The notes below the pieces were generated by a model. It had not been told where the DNA came from, ran no database searches, and was given only the letters and a program-made list of their open reading frames with translations. Source: Sphingomonas sp. R-74633 (GTDB lineage Bacteria > Pseudomonadota > Alphaproteobacteria > Sphingomonadales > Sphingomonadaceae). From it: a DNA stretch of 64,000 nt. The stretch's first letter is position 1. Every line of letters begins with the position of its first letter. Below are positions 42,636 to 51,962 of this stretch, piece by piece. The stretch covers positions 434,001-498,000 of the forward strand of contig NZ_JACCFG010000005.1 of assembly GCF_013416555.1 (NCBI RefSeq), given 5' to 3'. A program made the translations under genes and the position numbers.

Positions 42636-43882
42636 GCGGGTTTGCGCACCAGGGTCCAGAGCACGGCCGCCGCGACCAGGTCGAGCAGTCCGAGGGCGAT
42701 GAAGAAGGGGTTATAGCCGATCGAGGCGACCAGGCTGCCCATCAGCAGCGAGAAGATCAGGATCGAGGCATTGGCGCAGGTGCCCGCCAGCCCGGCGACG
42801 GTGCCGAGCTCGTCGCGGCGGAACAGGTCGCTGGCCATGGTGATGCAGGTGACCGACAGCGTCTGGTGCGCGAAGCCGCCGAGCGAGAGCAGCGCCACCG
42901 CCGCCCAGGCGCTCTCGACCGAACCGACGAACAGCATCCCGGTCATCAGCACCGCGCCCAGCGTGAAGGTCCAGCGGCGCGCATCGATCAGGTCGACGCC
43001 GCGGCGCTGCAGCCAGAGCACCACGGTCGGGCCGAACAGGCAGCCGAGATCGGCGGCGACGAAGGGGAGGAAGGCCGAGATGGCGATCTCGCCCAGGTCG
43101 AAATGGCGGACCTTCACCAGATAGAGCGGCAGCCAGAAGGTCAGCGTCCCCCAGGTCGGGTCGGCGAGGAAGCGCGGGATCGCGATGCCCCAGAAATTGC
43201 GCTGCCGGAGGATCGAGAGGACCGAGGGGCGTGCACCCGCCGCGAGCGTATGCGCCTCCTGCCCGGCGAGGATATAAGCGCGCTCCTCCTCGCTGATGTC
43301 GGGATGCTCGGCGGGCGAGCGATAGAAGCGCAGCCAGAGCAGCACCCAGAACAGCGCGAGGGCACCGGCGATCACGAACGCCGCGCGCCAGTTCCACATC
43401 CAGATCGACCAGGCTACCAAAGGCGCGGCGAGCGCCGATCCGGCGGAGGCGCCAAGATTGTAGATGCCGCCGGCCAGCCCGCGCTCCTTCGCCGGAAACC
43501 ATTCCGAGACGACTTTCAGCCCGCCGGTGTGCGATGTCCCCTCGGCAAATCCCAGCGCCCCGCGCAGGCCGAACAGCATCTGCCAGCTGAAGGCGAGGCC
43601 ATGTCCCATGGTCAGCACGCCCCAGCAGGTCGCGAAGATGGCGAGCCCCGTGCGCAGCCCGATCGTGTCGAGGATATACCCCACGATCGGCTGGAGCATC
43701 ACACCGGCCTGAAAGGCAGCGGTGATCCAGCTATATTGGTGCTCGTCGATATGCAGGTCGGCCATGAAGGTCGGCGCCGCGACGGCCAGCGTCGAGCGGG
43801 TGAGATAGTTCACGATCGTGCCCAGCATCACGATCCCGATGATCCACCAGCGCAGGGCGCGCGTGCGTCGCCAGAAGGACAT
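42632..43882 (-). CDS. MFS transporter, anion:cation symporter (ExuT-like)
   Basis: A 416-residue permease with 12 predicted helices. The N-terminus RWWIIGIVMLGTIVNYLTRSTLAVAAP and LGFAEGTSHTGGLKVVSEWFPAKERGLAGG are typical of the hexuronate/glucarate branch. With the xylosidase gene downstream it suggests uptake of glucuronic acid or aldouronates from glucuronoxylan. The ATG at 43882 follows GGAGAGG. A LacI-type operator lies 30 nt upstream. Confidence 0.92.
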   Translation of the reverse strand: MSFWRRTRALRWWIIGIVMLGTIVNYLTRSTLAVAAPTFMADLHIDEHQYSWITAAFQAGVMLQPIVGYILDTIGLRTGLAIFATCWGVLTMGHGLAFSWQMLFGLRGALGFAEGTSHTGGLKVVSEWFPAKERGLAGGIYNLGASAGSALAAPLVAWSIWMWNWRAAFVIAGALALFWVLLWLRFYRSPAEHPDISEEERAYILAGQEAHTLAAGARPSVLSILRQRNFWGIAIPRFLADPTWGTLTFWLPLYLVKVRHFDLGEIAISAFLPFVAADLGCLFGPTVVLWLQRRGVDLIDARRWTFTLGAVLMTGMLFVGSVESAWAAVALLSLGGFAHQTLSVTCITMASDLFRRDELGTVAGLAGTCANASILIFSLLMGSLVASIGYNPFFIALGLLDLVAAAVLWTLVRKPA

Positions 43883-43911
43883 GGCCTCTCCATGGGCGTC
43901 GAAGTGCGCCC

Positions 43912-43923
43912 GTTAGCGCTAAC
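43912..43923. promoter_or_regulatory. LacI-family operator (XylR-like) before the transporter-xylosidase operon
   Basis: GTTAGCGCTAAC is a perfect 12-bp palindrome with the central CG step typical of LacI-family sites. From memory it is very close to the operator reported for the xylose repressor XylR of Caulobacter crescentus. It lies 30 nt upstream of the transporter start. No LacI gene is in the window. Confidence 0.7.
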
Positions 43924-43961
43924 AGTGGCGGTTTTGGGGGGGCGGGGCAAGGCCCTGCCTC

Positions 43962-44068
43962 CGTCATCCCGGCCTTGTGCCGGGATCCACTGCGCCGCAC
44001 TTGCTTCCTTTGAGCCTCTCGCTTCGCCCTTGCCTCCCGGTGGACCCCGGCACGAGGCCGGGGTGACG
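43962..44068. repeat. Palindromic doublet (CGTCATCCCGG type)
   Basis: Arms 43962-43989 and 44041-44068 are reverse complements at 25 of 28 positions, each arm being itself a hairpin, with a 51-bp unrelated centre. It sits between the divergent MFS transporter and ada genes. Confidence 0.75.
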
Positions 44069-44143
44069 ATTTTGGTTTCCGGATGAGGCTTTGACCGCAA
44101 TCGCCGGGATGTGGCCCGCGCGCGACACGCCTATATCCACCCC

Positions 44144-45178
44144 ATGACGCACGAACTCTCTCTCCCCGAAGACGCGGCCTGGGCTGCCTTCGAGGCGCGC
44201 GACCGCGCCTTTGACGGGCGCCTGATCGTCGCGGTGACCACCACGCGCATCTATTGCAAGCCGACCTGCCCGGCGCGGCGGCCCAAGCGCGAGCATGTCG
44301 AATTCTACGATGACGCCGAAGCGGCGCGCGCCGCCGGCTATCGCGCATGTCTGCGCTGCAAGCCCGACGAAGTGGGGCGCGACCGGATCGCGGTGGCCAA
44401 AGCGGTAGCGCTGATCGAGGCGGCCGAGGAATCGGTCTCGCTCGACGAAGTCGCCGCCGCGGTCGGCTATGCGCCGCACCATTTCCACCGGCTGTTCAAG
44501 CGCGCCACCGGCGTGACCCCGGCCGCCTATGCCCGCAGCCTCAAGGCGAAGCGTGCCGCCGAGGCGCTGGGCGAGGGCAGCGTGACCGAGGCGATCTACG
44601 AGGCCGGCTATTCCGCGCCGAGCCGCTTCTACGAAACCGCCAATGCCCGGCTCGGCATGAGCCCCAGCGTGTGGAAGCGCGGCGGGGCAGGGGTGACGAT
44701 CCGCTGGACGATCGCCGAGACCAGCCTTGGTCCGCTGCTGATCGCGGCGACCGACAAGGGGCTGTGTCGCGTCGCGTTCGACGAGAATGCGCTCGGCCTC
44801 GCCACGCGCTTCCCGGCGGCGGAGATCGTCCAGGGCGGCGCGGCGCTGTCGGCGCTCGCTGCGCGGGTGGTCGCCGAGGTCGAGAGCCCCGGGCGCGACA
44901 CCGATCTGCCGCTCGACGTGCAGGGCACTGCTTTCCAGGAAGCGGTGTGGCAGGCACTGCGCGCAATTCCGCCGGGCGAGACGCGCAGCTATGCGCAGAT
45001 CGCGACTGCGGCGGGCAGTCCCGGCGCGGTGCGCGCGGCGGGCACGGCCTGCGGGGCGAACCATGTGCCGGTGATCATCCCATGCCACCGTGCGCTGCGC
45101 TCGGACGGCAGCATGGGCGGCTACGCCTATGGCGTTGATCGCAAACAGGCGCTGCTCAAGCGCGAGGGCGCCGAGTAA
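44144..45178 (+). CDS. ada: Ada: methylphosphotriester/O6-methylguanine-DNA methyltransferase and regulator
   Basis: A 344-residue trifunctional protein. The zinc/methyl-acceptor domain has C38, C42, C69 and C72 (IYCKPTCPARRPKREHVEFYDD); C38 takes methyl groups from phosphotriesters. An AraC-type HTH follows (about 85-185; HHFHRLFKRATGVTP). The C-terminal Ogt domain has the acceptor C314 in PCHR. Methylation of C38 turns Ada into an activator of the adaptive response. The ATG at 44144 fits the family N-terminus better than one at 44111. Confidence 0.95.
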   Translation: MTHELSLPEDAAWAAFEARDRAFDGRLIVAVTTTRIYCKPTCPARRPKREHVEFYDDAEAARAAGYRACLRCKPDEVGRDRIAVAKAVALIEAAEESVSLDEVAAAVGYAPHHFHRLFKRATGVTPAAYARSLKAKRAAEALGEGSVTEAIYEAGYSAPSRFYETANARLGMSPSVWKRGGAGVTIRWTIAETSLGPLLIAATDKGLCRVAFDENALGLATRFPAAEIVQGGAALSALAARVVAEVESPGRDTDLPLDVQGTAFQEAVWQALRAIPPGETRSYAQIATAAGSPGAVRAAGTACGANHVPVIIPCHRALRSDGSMGGYAYGVDRKQALLKREGAE

Positions 45179-45645
45179 TGGCCTATGTAATCCAGGGAAT
45201 CGACCCCGCGCCCTTCCGCCGTCTCTACGGTCTGTCCAACGCTGCGCTCGCCGCCGAGCAGGTGGTGCGCATGACGGTGGAGCGGAAGCCCGATGCGCCG
45301 TGCCGGGTCGAGCTGGCCGATGTCGAACCGGGCGAGCAGGTGCTGCTGATCAATTACGCGCATCTGCCCGTCGCCTCGCCCTATCGCAGTGCCCATGCGA
45401 TCTTCGTGCGCGAAGGCGCCGAGGTGCCGGCGCGGTTCGAGGACAGGGTGCCCGAACCGCTGGCGATCCGCCTGCTCTCGGTCCGTGCGTTCGACGGCGC
45501 TGGCATGATGACCGATGCCGAAGTGGTCGAAGGCCGCGACCTCGAGCCGTTGATCACGCGGATGTTCGCGGATCCGGCGGTTGACTATCTTCATGTCCAC
45601 AATGCCCGACGCGGCTGCTTCGCCGCGCGCGTGGATCGGGCGTAG
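45178..45645 (+). CDS. DUF1203 domain protein
   Basis: A 155-residue protein matching DUF1203 (VLLINYAHLPVASPYRSAHAIFVREGA and YLHVHNARRGCFAARV). Its ATG overlaps the ada stop (TAATG), so it is co-translated with ada and may be part of the alkylation response. No catalytic role is established for the family. Confidence 0.85.
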   Translation: MAYVIQGIDPAPFRRLYGLSNAALAAEQVVRMTVERKPDAPCRVELADVEPGEQVLLINYAHLPVASPYRSAHAIFVREGAEVPARFEDRVPEPLAIRLLSVRAFDGAGMMTDAEVVEGRDLEPLITRMFADPAVDYLHVHNARRGCFAARVDRA

Positions 45646-47181
45646 CTACTTCGCCGCAGCCGCATCCGAAGCCGCGCAGCGATACACCAGCTTCTCGTTA
45701 TATACCGACGGCAGCGCGGTGCGGATCGATTGCTGCTGCGTCGCCAGCTCGGCGCGCTTGGCCTGGTCGGTGCTGCATTCCTTGAGCGGCACCCCCTTTC
45801 GCAGCGCCCGCGCCTGCTTCATCTGCTCGGACGAGAGCAGATAGCGGGTGTTGGTGTAGGTGCCCGTCGCGGGGTCGAAATCGAGCACCGAGACGCTGGC
45901 TTCCTGGTCGGGGACGAGGATGCGCTGCCAATGCTTGCCGTTCTCGGCCTCGGCATATTGCGTGCGGCCGTTGATGCAGCCGTCATTGCCGACATCGAGG
46001 TCGACCTTGTCGGTGGCCGAGACGATCACGCGGCTGCGCTCGGGCACCAGCGTGCAGACCAGCTTGCCCTGCGCTTCGACCGGCGCCGCGCCGTCCGCCG
46101 CTACGGCCTTGGGCACCGCCAGCACCGAGGCTTCGTTGAAGCTCGGCCGGGTGAGGAACATCACGATCGCGGCGATCATCAGCAGCGCGCCGCCGGCCGC
46201 CACCCAGATCGCCTCGCGCTTGCGTTCGCGCGACAGCAGCAGCCCGCCGCCGCCCACGGTGAGCGCGCCGAGCACCAGCAGCAGCACTGCGCCGGCCATA
46301 TAATTCTCGCGCGATGCCGCCGCCCGGCTGCGCGCCTGGGCGACCGCGTCCTCGCGCTCGGTCGCGGCCTTGGCGGCGCTGGCGCGCGAAAGCTCGTCGG
46401 CCTCCAGCCGCGCCTTTTCGTCGGCGTTGCGCTCCTGCGCCATCTGGTCCTCGACCGAGGTGCAGGGCATGTCGACCTTGGTGAAGGGCTGTTTCGCCTC
46501 GGTCAGGAAGGCGGCGAGCTCGCCCTCGGCAATCGCGAAGGCAAAGGTCGAATCGCCCTCGTCGTTATGCGTGATCGCCGAATTGACGCCGAGCACCCGG
46601 CCGCAGCGATCGAGCAGCGGGCCGCCCGAATTGCCGCGTGCGATGCTGGCGTTGTGGACCAGCACGCTCACGCCGCTCAACTGGCGGAAACCGGCAAAGC
46701 CGCCCTGCGAGCGAACCGGCGACTGCGGCTTGATGAAGTCCGCCGCCGAGCGCACCGTCGCGACATCGACATTGCCCGGATAACCAAGCGCGACGAGCGA
46801 ATCGCCATCGGCGATCTTGCCGCCGAACAGCGTGAGCGGCGGCAGCCGCACGCCGGTGAACTCGATCAGCGCCAGGTCGCGCGCCTGGTCGATCTTGATG
46901 ACCTTGCCCTGGTAGGACTTGTCGCCTTCCGAGGGCACGACGCCGATCACGACATTGTCGGGATAGCGCCCGGCAAGCTCGACGACATGCGCGTTGGTGA
47001 CGACGCGGTTGGGGCCCACCGCGAAGCCGCTGCCATGGCCGAAGCCGACAACCTCGTCATCGACCACGGCGATGGTGACGATGCGCACCACGCCGCGGGC
47101 AGAGGCGGAGATGTCGTCGGCATAGGCCGGCCCCGCCCATGCAAAGAGCAGCGCCACTACCAACAGCAACCGACGCATCAT
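45646..47181 (-). CDS. Exported trypsin-like serine protease with two C-terminal-half membrane helices
   Basis: A 511-residue protein. Signal peptide 1-21 (AYA/DD). The trypsin-like domain carries the triad H65 (VTNAHVV), D102 (ARDLALIEF) and S185 (ARGNSGGPLL). A charged Ala/Glu helix (about 245-300) leads to two hydrophobic segments (about 303-325 and 332-352), then a soluble C-terminal domain (KLVCTLVPERSRVIVSATDKVDLDV). No PDZ domain is seen, unlike DegP. It follows three paralogous HExxH-TPR genes on the same strand and may share their operon. Start ATG 47181 or 47178. Confidence 0.85.
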   Translation of the reverse strand: MMRRLLLVVALLFAWAGPAYADDISASARGVVRIVTIAVVDDEVVGFGHGSGFAVGPNRVVTNAHVVELAGRYPDNVVIGVVPSEGDKSYQGKVIKIDQARDLALIEFTGVRLPPLTLFGGKIADGDSLVALGYPGNVDVATVRSAADFIKPQSPVRSQGGFAGFRQLSGVSVLVHNASIARGNSGGPLLDRCGRVLGVNSAITHNDEGDSTFAFAIAEGELAAFLTEAKQPFTKVDMPCTSVEDQMAQERNADEKARLEADELSRASAAKAATEREDAVAQARSRAAASRENYMAGAVLLLVLGALTVGGGGLLLSRERKREAIWVAAGGALLMIAAIVMFLTRPSFNEASVLAVPKAVAADGAAPVEAQGKLVCTLVPERSRVIVSATDKVDLDVGNDGCINGRTQYAEAENGKHWQRILVPDQEASVSVLDFDPATGTYTNTRYLLSSEQMKQARALRKGVPLKECSTDQAKRAELATQQQSIRTALPSVYNEKLVYRCAASDAAAAK

Positions 47182-47263
47182 CGAACCCGAACCCTTTGAA
47201 GCTGGCCGCCAGCTTTCGGGCAAAAGCGGCGCGGGTTCAAGCGGCTGGCGGTGGCGCGGGGCC

Positions 47264-48811
47264 TCAGCCGGCCTTCTTCTTGTTCTTCGCGTCCTCGGCG
47301 GCCTTTTTCGACTTGGCCTTTGCGTCGGCGATCACCTTGAGCGCGGCATCCTTGCCGCCCTCGTCCATAGCCTTGAGCACGTTGAGCGCGACATTGTTGC
47401 TGGCATCGGGGTGCGGGCCATAGGCGATCGTCTCGAATGCGATCCGCGCGCCGTTCAGATTGCCCTGCTCGAGCAGCACTTCGCCCACCTGCGCGCGCAG
47501 CCCGCTGTCGAACGGGGCATAGGTATAGGCGCCGACCAGCCCGTCCTGCGCCACCTTGGGCGCCGGCACGCCGGCTTCCTCGAAGCTCTGATAATAGAGG
47601 ATCAGCGGCTGCGGATAGGTGGGGTCGAGCTTGTTCGCCTTGACGAACCAGCTGCGCGCCGCCTTCCAGCGGCCGACGTCGCTCGCCTTGTCGGCCTTGG
47701 CGAGCTCCTGCTGCGCCATGCCCTTGTAAAGCAGCGCGTGGATCGAGGTGGGATCGGCGGCGAGCGCGCGGTCGGCCGCGGCTTCGGAAGCGGCATAGTT
47801 CTTGCTGTCGAACTCGGCCTCGGCCAGCTCGTTCTGCGCGCCGGCGTCGTTCGGATAGGCGGCGGCGCCCTGGCGCGCCCATTCGACCACCATCTTGGCG
47901 CGCTCCTCGTCGACGCCGTTGGTCGACCAGATCCGCGCCTTCATCGTCGAAGCCTCGCCGGCGCTGAGCTTGCGCAGCGTGACTTCGCCCACCTGCACCT
48001 TGCCCGACGGCACGACGATCGTCGGCAGCGAAGCGCGTGCGCCATAGGCGTTGAGCTTGGCATCCAGCTGGCCGAGATTGCCGAACGCCTTGTTGGCCTC
48101 GTCGACCGACTTGCCCTCGTTGAGCGCCTGGATATAGCCGGCCAGCTCCTTAGAATGGCCGCCCAGGATCGCATAATGGGTGAGCAGCCAGCCGCGCCCG
48201 TAGAGCGTCTGGGTGTCGATCTCCTTGTCCTTGGGATCGAGCTGGAGCATCCGCTCCGCCGGCATCTGCGCGACACGGTCGATGCCGTAAGCGCGATATT
48301 CGGGCGCCTTGCCGATCACCAGCGTATCGTCGCCGCTGCGGTAAAAGGCCGTGCCGACGAACTCGGCGAACCCTTCGGCGAACCATTTGGGGAAGACGAC
48401 GCCCGGCCAGCTCGAGAACATGAAGCTATGGGCATATTCATGCTGCAGGATGGTCTGCGCATTGAGCGAGCCGCTGCCGTCGTCCTTGGGCACGAATGCC
48501 ACCGGTCCGACGGCGCGCCGCTGATAATAGCCGGCCACGCTGCTGTTGCCGGCAAGGCGCTGGACCTCCTTCACATTGGCGAGGACATAGACGTGCACCC
48601 GCATCATCGGGCTCAGCGGCTTGTCTGCCGTACCGGTGAGGAAGCGCAGCGTCTGGTCGAAGCGCTCGAGCCGGCTGGTATAGGCCTTGAGCTTCTCCGG
48701 ATTGTCGTCCGAATAGACGACGAAATGCTTGGAGCTCGCCTCATACCAGTCGGCATGGGCGAGCGACGGCGCCAGCAGCATCGATGCGGCAAGCAGGAAG
48801 TGGCGAACCAT
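47264..48811 (-). CDS. Exported HExxH metallopeptidase-like TPR protein, paralogue 1
   Basis: A 515-residue protein. Signal peptide 1-20 ends SLAHA, and the mature chain starts DWYEAS. A zinc-peptidase motif HEYAH is at 124-128 with a third ligand candidate E146 (WFAEGFAEF), spacing that fits gluzincin/peptidase-MA-like proteins. The C-terminal half has TPR-like helices (AQNELAEAEFDSKNYAASEAAADRAL). The end is Lys-rich. It is the most diverged of three tandem paralogues (also at 48862 and 50432). Substrate unknown. Confidence 0.85.
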   Translation of the reverse strand: MVRHFLLAASMLLAPSLAHADWYEASSKHFVVYSDDNPEKLKAYTSRLERFDQTLRFLTGTADKPLSPMMRVHVYVLANVKEVQRLAGNSSVAGYYQRRAVGPVAFVPKDDGSGSLNAQTILQHEYAHSFMFSSWPGVVFPKWFAEGFAEFVGTAFYRSGDDTLVIGKAPEYRAYGIDRVAQMPAERMLQLDPKDKEIDTQTLYGRGWLLTHYAILGGHSKELAGYIQALNEGKSVDEANKAFGNLGQLDAKLNAYGARASLPTIVVPSGKVQVGEVTLRKLSAGEASTMKARIWSTNGVDEERAKMVVEWARQGAAAYPNDAGAQNELAEAEFDSKNYAASEAAADRALAADPTSIHALLYKGMAQQELAKADKASDVGRWKAARSWFVKANKLDPTYPQPLILYYQSFEEAGVPAPKVAQDGLVGAYTYAPFDSGLRAQVGEVLLEQGNLNGARIAFETIAYGPHPDASNNVALNVLKAMDEGGKDAALKVIADAKAKSKKAAEDAKNKKKAG

Positions 48812-48816
48812 ATGTT

Positions 48817-48838
48817 TTCCCCCGAGAACGTGGGGGAA
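48817..48838 (-). promoter_or_regulatory. Hairpin overlapping the ribosome binding site of paralogue 1
   Basis: TTCCCCC/GGGGGAA arms (7 bp) in the 50-nt gap; the 3' arm GGGGGAA on the - strand ends 5 nt before the ATG at 48811 and is the likely Shine-Dalgarno sequence, so folding would hide it. Confidence 0.45.
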
Positions 48839-48861
48839 GTCTAGGAATTGCGCGCGAGTCG

Positions 48862-50391
48862 TCAATCGCCTGCGGCTGCGGGCTTTTCGGGCTTCCTCGA
48901 CAGCATCGCGAGCGCGCCGGGAATGTCGCCCGCATCGATCTTTTCGATCATCGCCGCCGCCAGCGGACCGTGCGCGCCGCTGTGCGGATCGTTGACGAAC
49001 GGGCGCAGCACCGTGCGCGCACCGGTCCCGTTGCGCTCGCCAAGATACATGGCGGCGGTGGTCATGCGCAGATTATAGTCATAGGGCGCGAGCAGGAAGG
49101 CGCTGTTCAGCCCGTCCTTGGCGATCTCGGGGGCGGCGACGCCCTGCTCACCATAGGTTCGATAATAGAGCCACAGCGGCAGCGGATCGCGCGGATCGAG
49201 CCGGTTGGCGTTGGAAAGGATTGCGCGCACCGCGTTCCAGGTTTCGGGGCGCATGTCCTTCGCCTTGCGCGCCTCGAGCATCCGCGCGGTCGCGTCGAAG
49301 GTGAGCGCGCGCACCAGCTTGGGATCGGTGGCGAGCGCCCGGTCGACTGCGGCCTCGGCCTCGGCATAATCGCCCGCGTCGATCGCCGCGCCGGCGAGCA
49401 CCATCTGCGCGTCGACATCGTTCGGATAGGGCGCCGCCGCGCGCCTGGCATCGGCATAGATCGGCTGCACGGTCTCGGGGCTCACCGCGACCTTCGAGCG
49501 GATACGCACTTCCATCGTCGCCGCGGCGGCGGGGCTGAGCTTGCGCACGTTCACCGGCCCGATCGCCAGCTGCGCGCCGGTCAGCGTCGAGATCGACAGA
49601 TGGCGCTTCTTGTAGACTTCCAGCTCGCCATCGAGTTTCTTCAGGTCGCCGAACACCTGCGCCGCCTCGCGCAGCGACTTGCCGGCCTTGAGCGCCGCGA
49701 CATAGGCGGAGAGCTGGGTGCTGCGCTGCGGCGCGCCGAGCCGCAGATAATGAGTGAGCAGCCAGGAGCGCCCGTAAAACGCCTCCATCTGGCTGTCGTC
49801 GAGCGTCTTGGAATCGACCGTCAGCAGCTTGTCCATCGGCAGATAGACGTCGCCCATGATGCTGACCCCGCGATAGAGCGGGGGTTCGCCCAGCGTCACC
49901 GACCCGTCCTTGCCGAAGCGCGCGGTCGCGTTGAACTCGGCGAAGCCCTCGACCAGCCAGCTCGGATAGCCGGTATTGGGATCGAGGCTCCACATCAGGT
50001 GGTGCGCATATTCGTGGAGCAGGATCTGCAGCGGCTTGAGCGCAAGGTCGCCGCCGCCGCTCCCCTGCTCGGGCACGATCGCGACCGATCCGGAGGCGCG
50101 GGGAATGAAGAACCCCTCGACGCCCTGACGCCCGATGAGCCGCGCCACGGTCGGCACGTCATCGACCGTGAACACGGTGACGCGGCTCGCATTGCTCATC
50201 TCGGCACTGGCGCCGCCCACCATCAGGCGGATCGCCCGGTCCAGCCGCTCGAGATTGGTCGCGAACGCCTTCAGCTTGTCGGGATCGCGATCGGCATAGA
50301 CGACGAAATGGGGCGTGCTTGCCTCATACCAGTCGGCATGTGCCGCCACCGGCATGACGAGCAGCAGCAACGCGAAAAGCCTGTACAACAT
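48862..50391 (-). CDS. Exported HExxH metallopeptidase-like TPR protein, paralogue 2
   Basis: A 509-residue protein. The signal peptide ends VAAHA and the mature chain begins DWYEAS, as in its neighbours. HEYAH is at 126-130 and E148 in SWLVEGFAEF. YGRSWLLTHYLRLG and the later TPR-like block (AQMVLAGAAIDAGDYAEAEAAVDRALATDP) are shared with the paralogues. The start at 50391 fits the signal peptide; an ATG at 50568 would lie inside the preceding gene. Function unknown. Confidence 0.85.
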   Translation of the reverse strand: MLYRLFALLLLVMPVAAHADWYEASTPHFVVYADRDPDKLKAFATNLERLDRAIRLMVGGASAEMSNASRVTVFTVDDVPTVARLIGRQGVEGFFIPRASGSVAIVPEQGSGGGDLALKPLQILLHEYAHHLMWSLDPNTGYPSWLVEGFAEFNATARFGKDGSVTLGEPPLYRGVSIMGDVYLPMDKLLTVDSKTLDDSQMEAFYGRSWLLTHYLRLGAPQRSTQLSAYVAALKAGKSLREAAQVFGDLKKLDGELEVYKKRHLSISTLTGAQLAIGPVNVRKLSPAAAATMEVRIRSKVAVSPETVQPIYADARRAAAPYPNDVDAQMVLAGAAIDAGDYAEAEAAVDRALATDPKLVRALTFDATARMLEARKAKDMRPETWNAVRAILSNANRLDPRDPLPLWLYYRTYGEQGVAAPEIAKDGLNSAFLLAPYDYNLRMTTAAMYLGERNGTGARTVLRPFVNDPHSGAHGPLAAAMIEKIDAGDIPGALAMLSRKPEKPAAAGD

Positions 50392-50431
50392 CCTGTTTTC
50401 CCCGATTTCCCGAAAAGCCGTCGTGGCCGGA

Positions 50432-51958
50432 TCAGCTATCGTCCCCGTCATCGACCTTACGGTCGGTATCCAGCGCGGCGATGGCGCCGTCGATGTCACC
50501 CGCGTCGATCTTGGCGACCAGCAACTGGGCGAACTCGGCAAGCCCCTTGCCGTGCGGCTGATAGGCAAGCGGCGCGAGCAGGCTGCGTGCCCGGGCGTCG
50601 CGGTCCTTGAGCAGCATCATCGCGGTGTTGAGCCGCAGCCCGCTGTCCTGCGGCGCGTAGATGAACGCATCATAGAGCGCGTCCTTCGCCATGTCGGGCA
50701 CCGCTACGCCCTGCTCGATATAGCTGCGATAATAAAGGATCAGCGGTTCGGGATCCTGCGGATCGATGCGGTTGCCCGCGGCGATCAGCTTGCGGATGGG
50801 GTTCCATGTCTCCTTGCTGAAGTCCTTCGCCTTCTCGGCAAGCGCCATCCGGCACATCGCCTTGTAGACATAGCCGTCCACCGCCTTGGCATTGGCCGCG
50901 ATCGCGCGGTCGGCAGCGGCTTCCGACACCGCATAGTCCTTCGCGTCATAGGCCGCTTCGGCGAGCACCAGCTGCGCGCCGGCATCGTTCGGATAGGGTG
51001 CGGCCGCCTTCTTGGCATCGGCATAGACGCCGGGCGCGGTCTTGGCGTTCACGCCGTTCTTCGAGCGGATGCGCACGTCCATCGTCGCCGCCTCGCCGGG
51101 GGTAAGCTGGCGGATCGCCACCTCGCCGACCTGCGTGATCTCCGCGCCGGCGCGGCGCGCGGTGAAGGAGCCGGTCTTGTACCGTTCGAGCTCACGATCG
51201 AGCTGCTTCAGGTCGCCGAACGCCGTCGCCGCTTCCTTGGCTGACTTGCCGTTGTTGAGCGCCTGCAGATAGGCCATGAGCTGGCCCTTCCGCTTGTCGC
51301 CGAACACCAGATAATGGTTGAGCAGCCAGCCGCGCCCATAAAGACCTTCGGTCTGGGTATCGTTGAGCTTGAGCGTGTCGGCGATCATCATCTTGTCGGC
51401 GGGCAGCCAGTTGCCGTCGAGCAGGCTGTAGCCGCGATATTGCGGAGGCAGGCCGATCACCATCGTCCCGTCCTTGTCGTAGCGGGTGGTGGCGAGCAGT
51501 TCCGCCGATCCCTCGATATACCAGGAGGGGAAAACCGTGCTGGGATACAGGCTCCACATCAGGTGATGGGCATATTCGTGGAGCAGGATCTGCTGCGGGC
51601 TCAGGTCATTGGCATCGCCATTGCCCGAACTGCGCGGCACGATGGCGAGCGAGCCGCCGGCGCGGGGCCGATAGAAGCCCGCGACCGAATCGGAGCCCGC
51701 CAGGCGCGCGACCTGGCTGGTAGTGTCGACGACATAGACGGTCAGGCGATTGGCCGGCCCGATCGGCTGGTCCTTCGCCGAATTGATGAAGCGCGCGAGC
51801 TTGTCGAACCGCTCCAGCTCGGTGGCGAACTTCTTGAGCTTTTCGGGCTTCTGCTCCGAATAGATCACGAAATGCCCGGTACTGGCTTCGTACCAGTCGG
51901 CCCGCGCCGCCGCCGGAACGGCGAGCAGCACTGCGGCAAGCAGCGTGCGCAACATCAT
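50432..51958 (-). CDS. Exported HExxH metallopeptidase-like TPR protein, paralogue 3
   Basis: A 508-residue protein, first of the tandem set in transcription order. The signal peptide ends AAARA, then DWYEAS. HEYAH is at 127-131 and E149 in SWYIEGSAEL. The TPR-like region (AQLVLAEAAYDAKDYAVSEAAADRAIAANA) matches the paralogues; the C-terminus is acidic. The gap to priA is 75 nt and to the next paralogue 40 nt, so the set is probably one transcript. Function unknown. Confidence 0.85.
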   Translation of the reverse strand: MMLRTLLAAVLLAVPAAARADWYEASTGHFVIYSEQKPEKLKKFATELERFDKLARFINSAKDQPIGPANRLTVYVVDTTSQVARLAGSDSVAGFYRPRAGGSLAIVPRSSGNGDANDLSPQQILLHEYAHHLMWSLYPSTVFPSWYIEGSAELLATTRYDKDGTMVIGLPPQYRGYSLLDGNWLPADKMMIADTLKLNDTQTEGLYGRGWLLNHYLVFGDKRKGQLMAYLQALNNGKSAKEAATAFGDLKQLDRELERYKTGSFTARRAGAEITQVGEVAIRQLTPGEAATMDVRIRSKNGVNAKTAPGVYADAKKAAAPYPNDAGAQLVLAEAAYDAKDYAVSEAAADRAIAANAKAVDGYVYKAMCRMALAEKAKDFSKETWNPIRKLIAAGNRIDPQDPEPLILYYRSYIEQGVAVPDMAKDALYDAFIYAPQDSGLRLNTAMMLLKDRDARARSLLAPLAYQPHGKGLAEFAQLLVAKIDAGDIDGAIAALDTDRKVDDGDDS

Positions 51959-51962
51959 GAGA

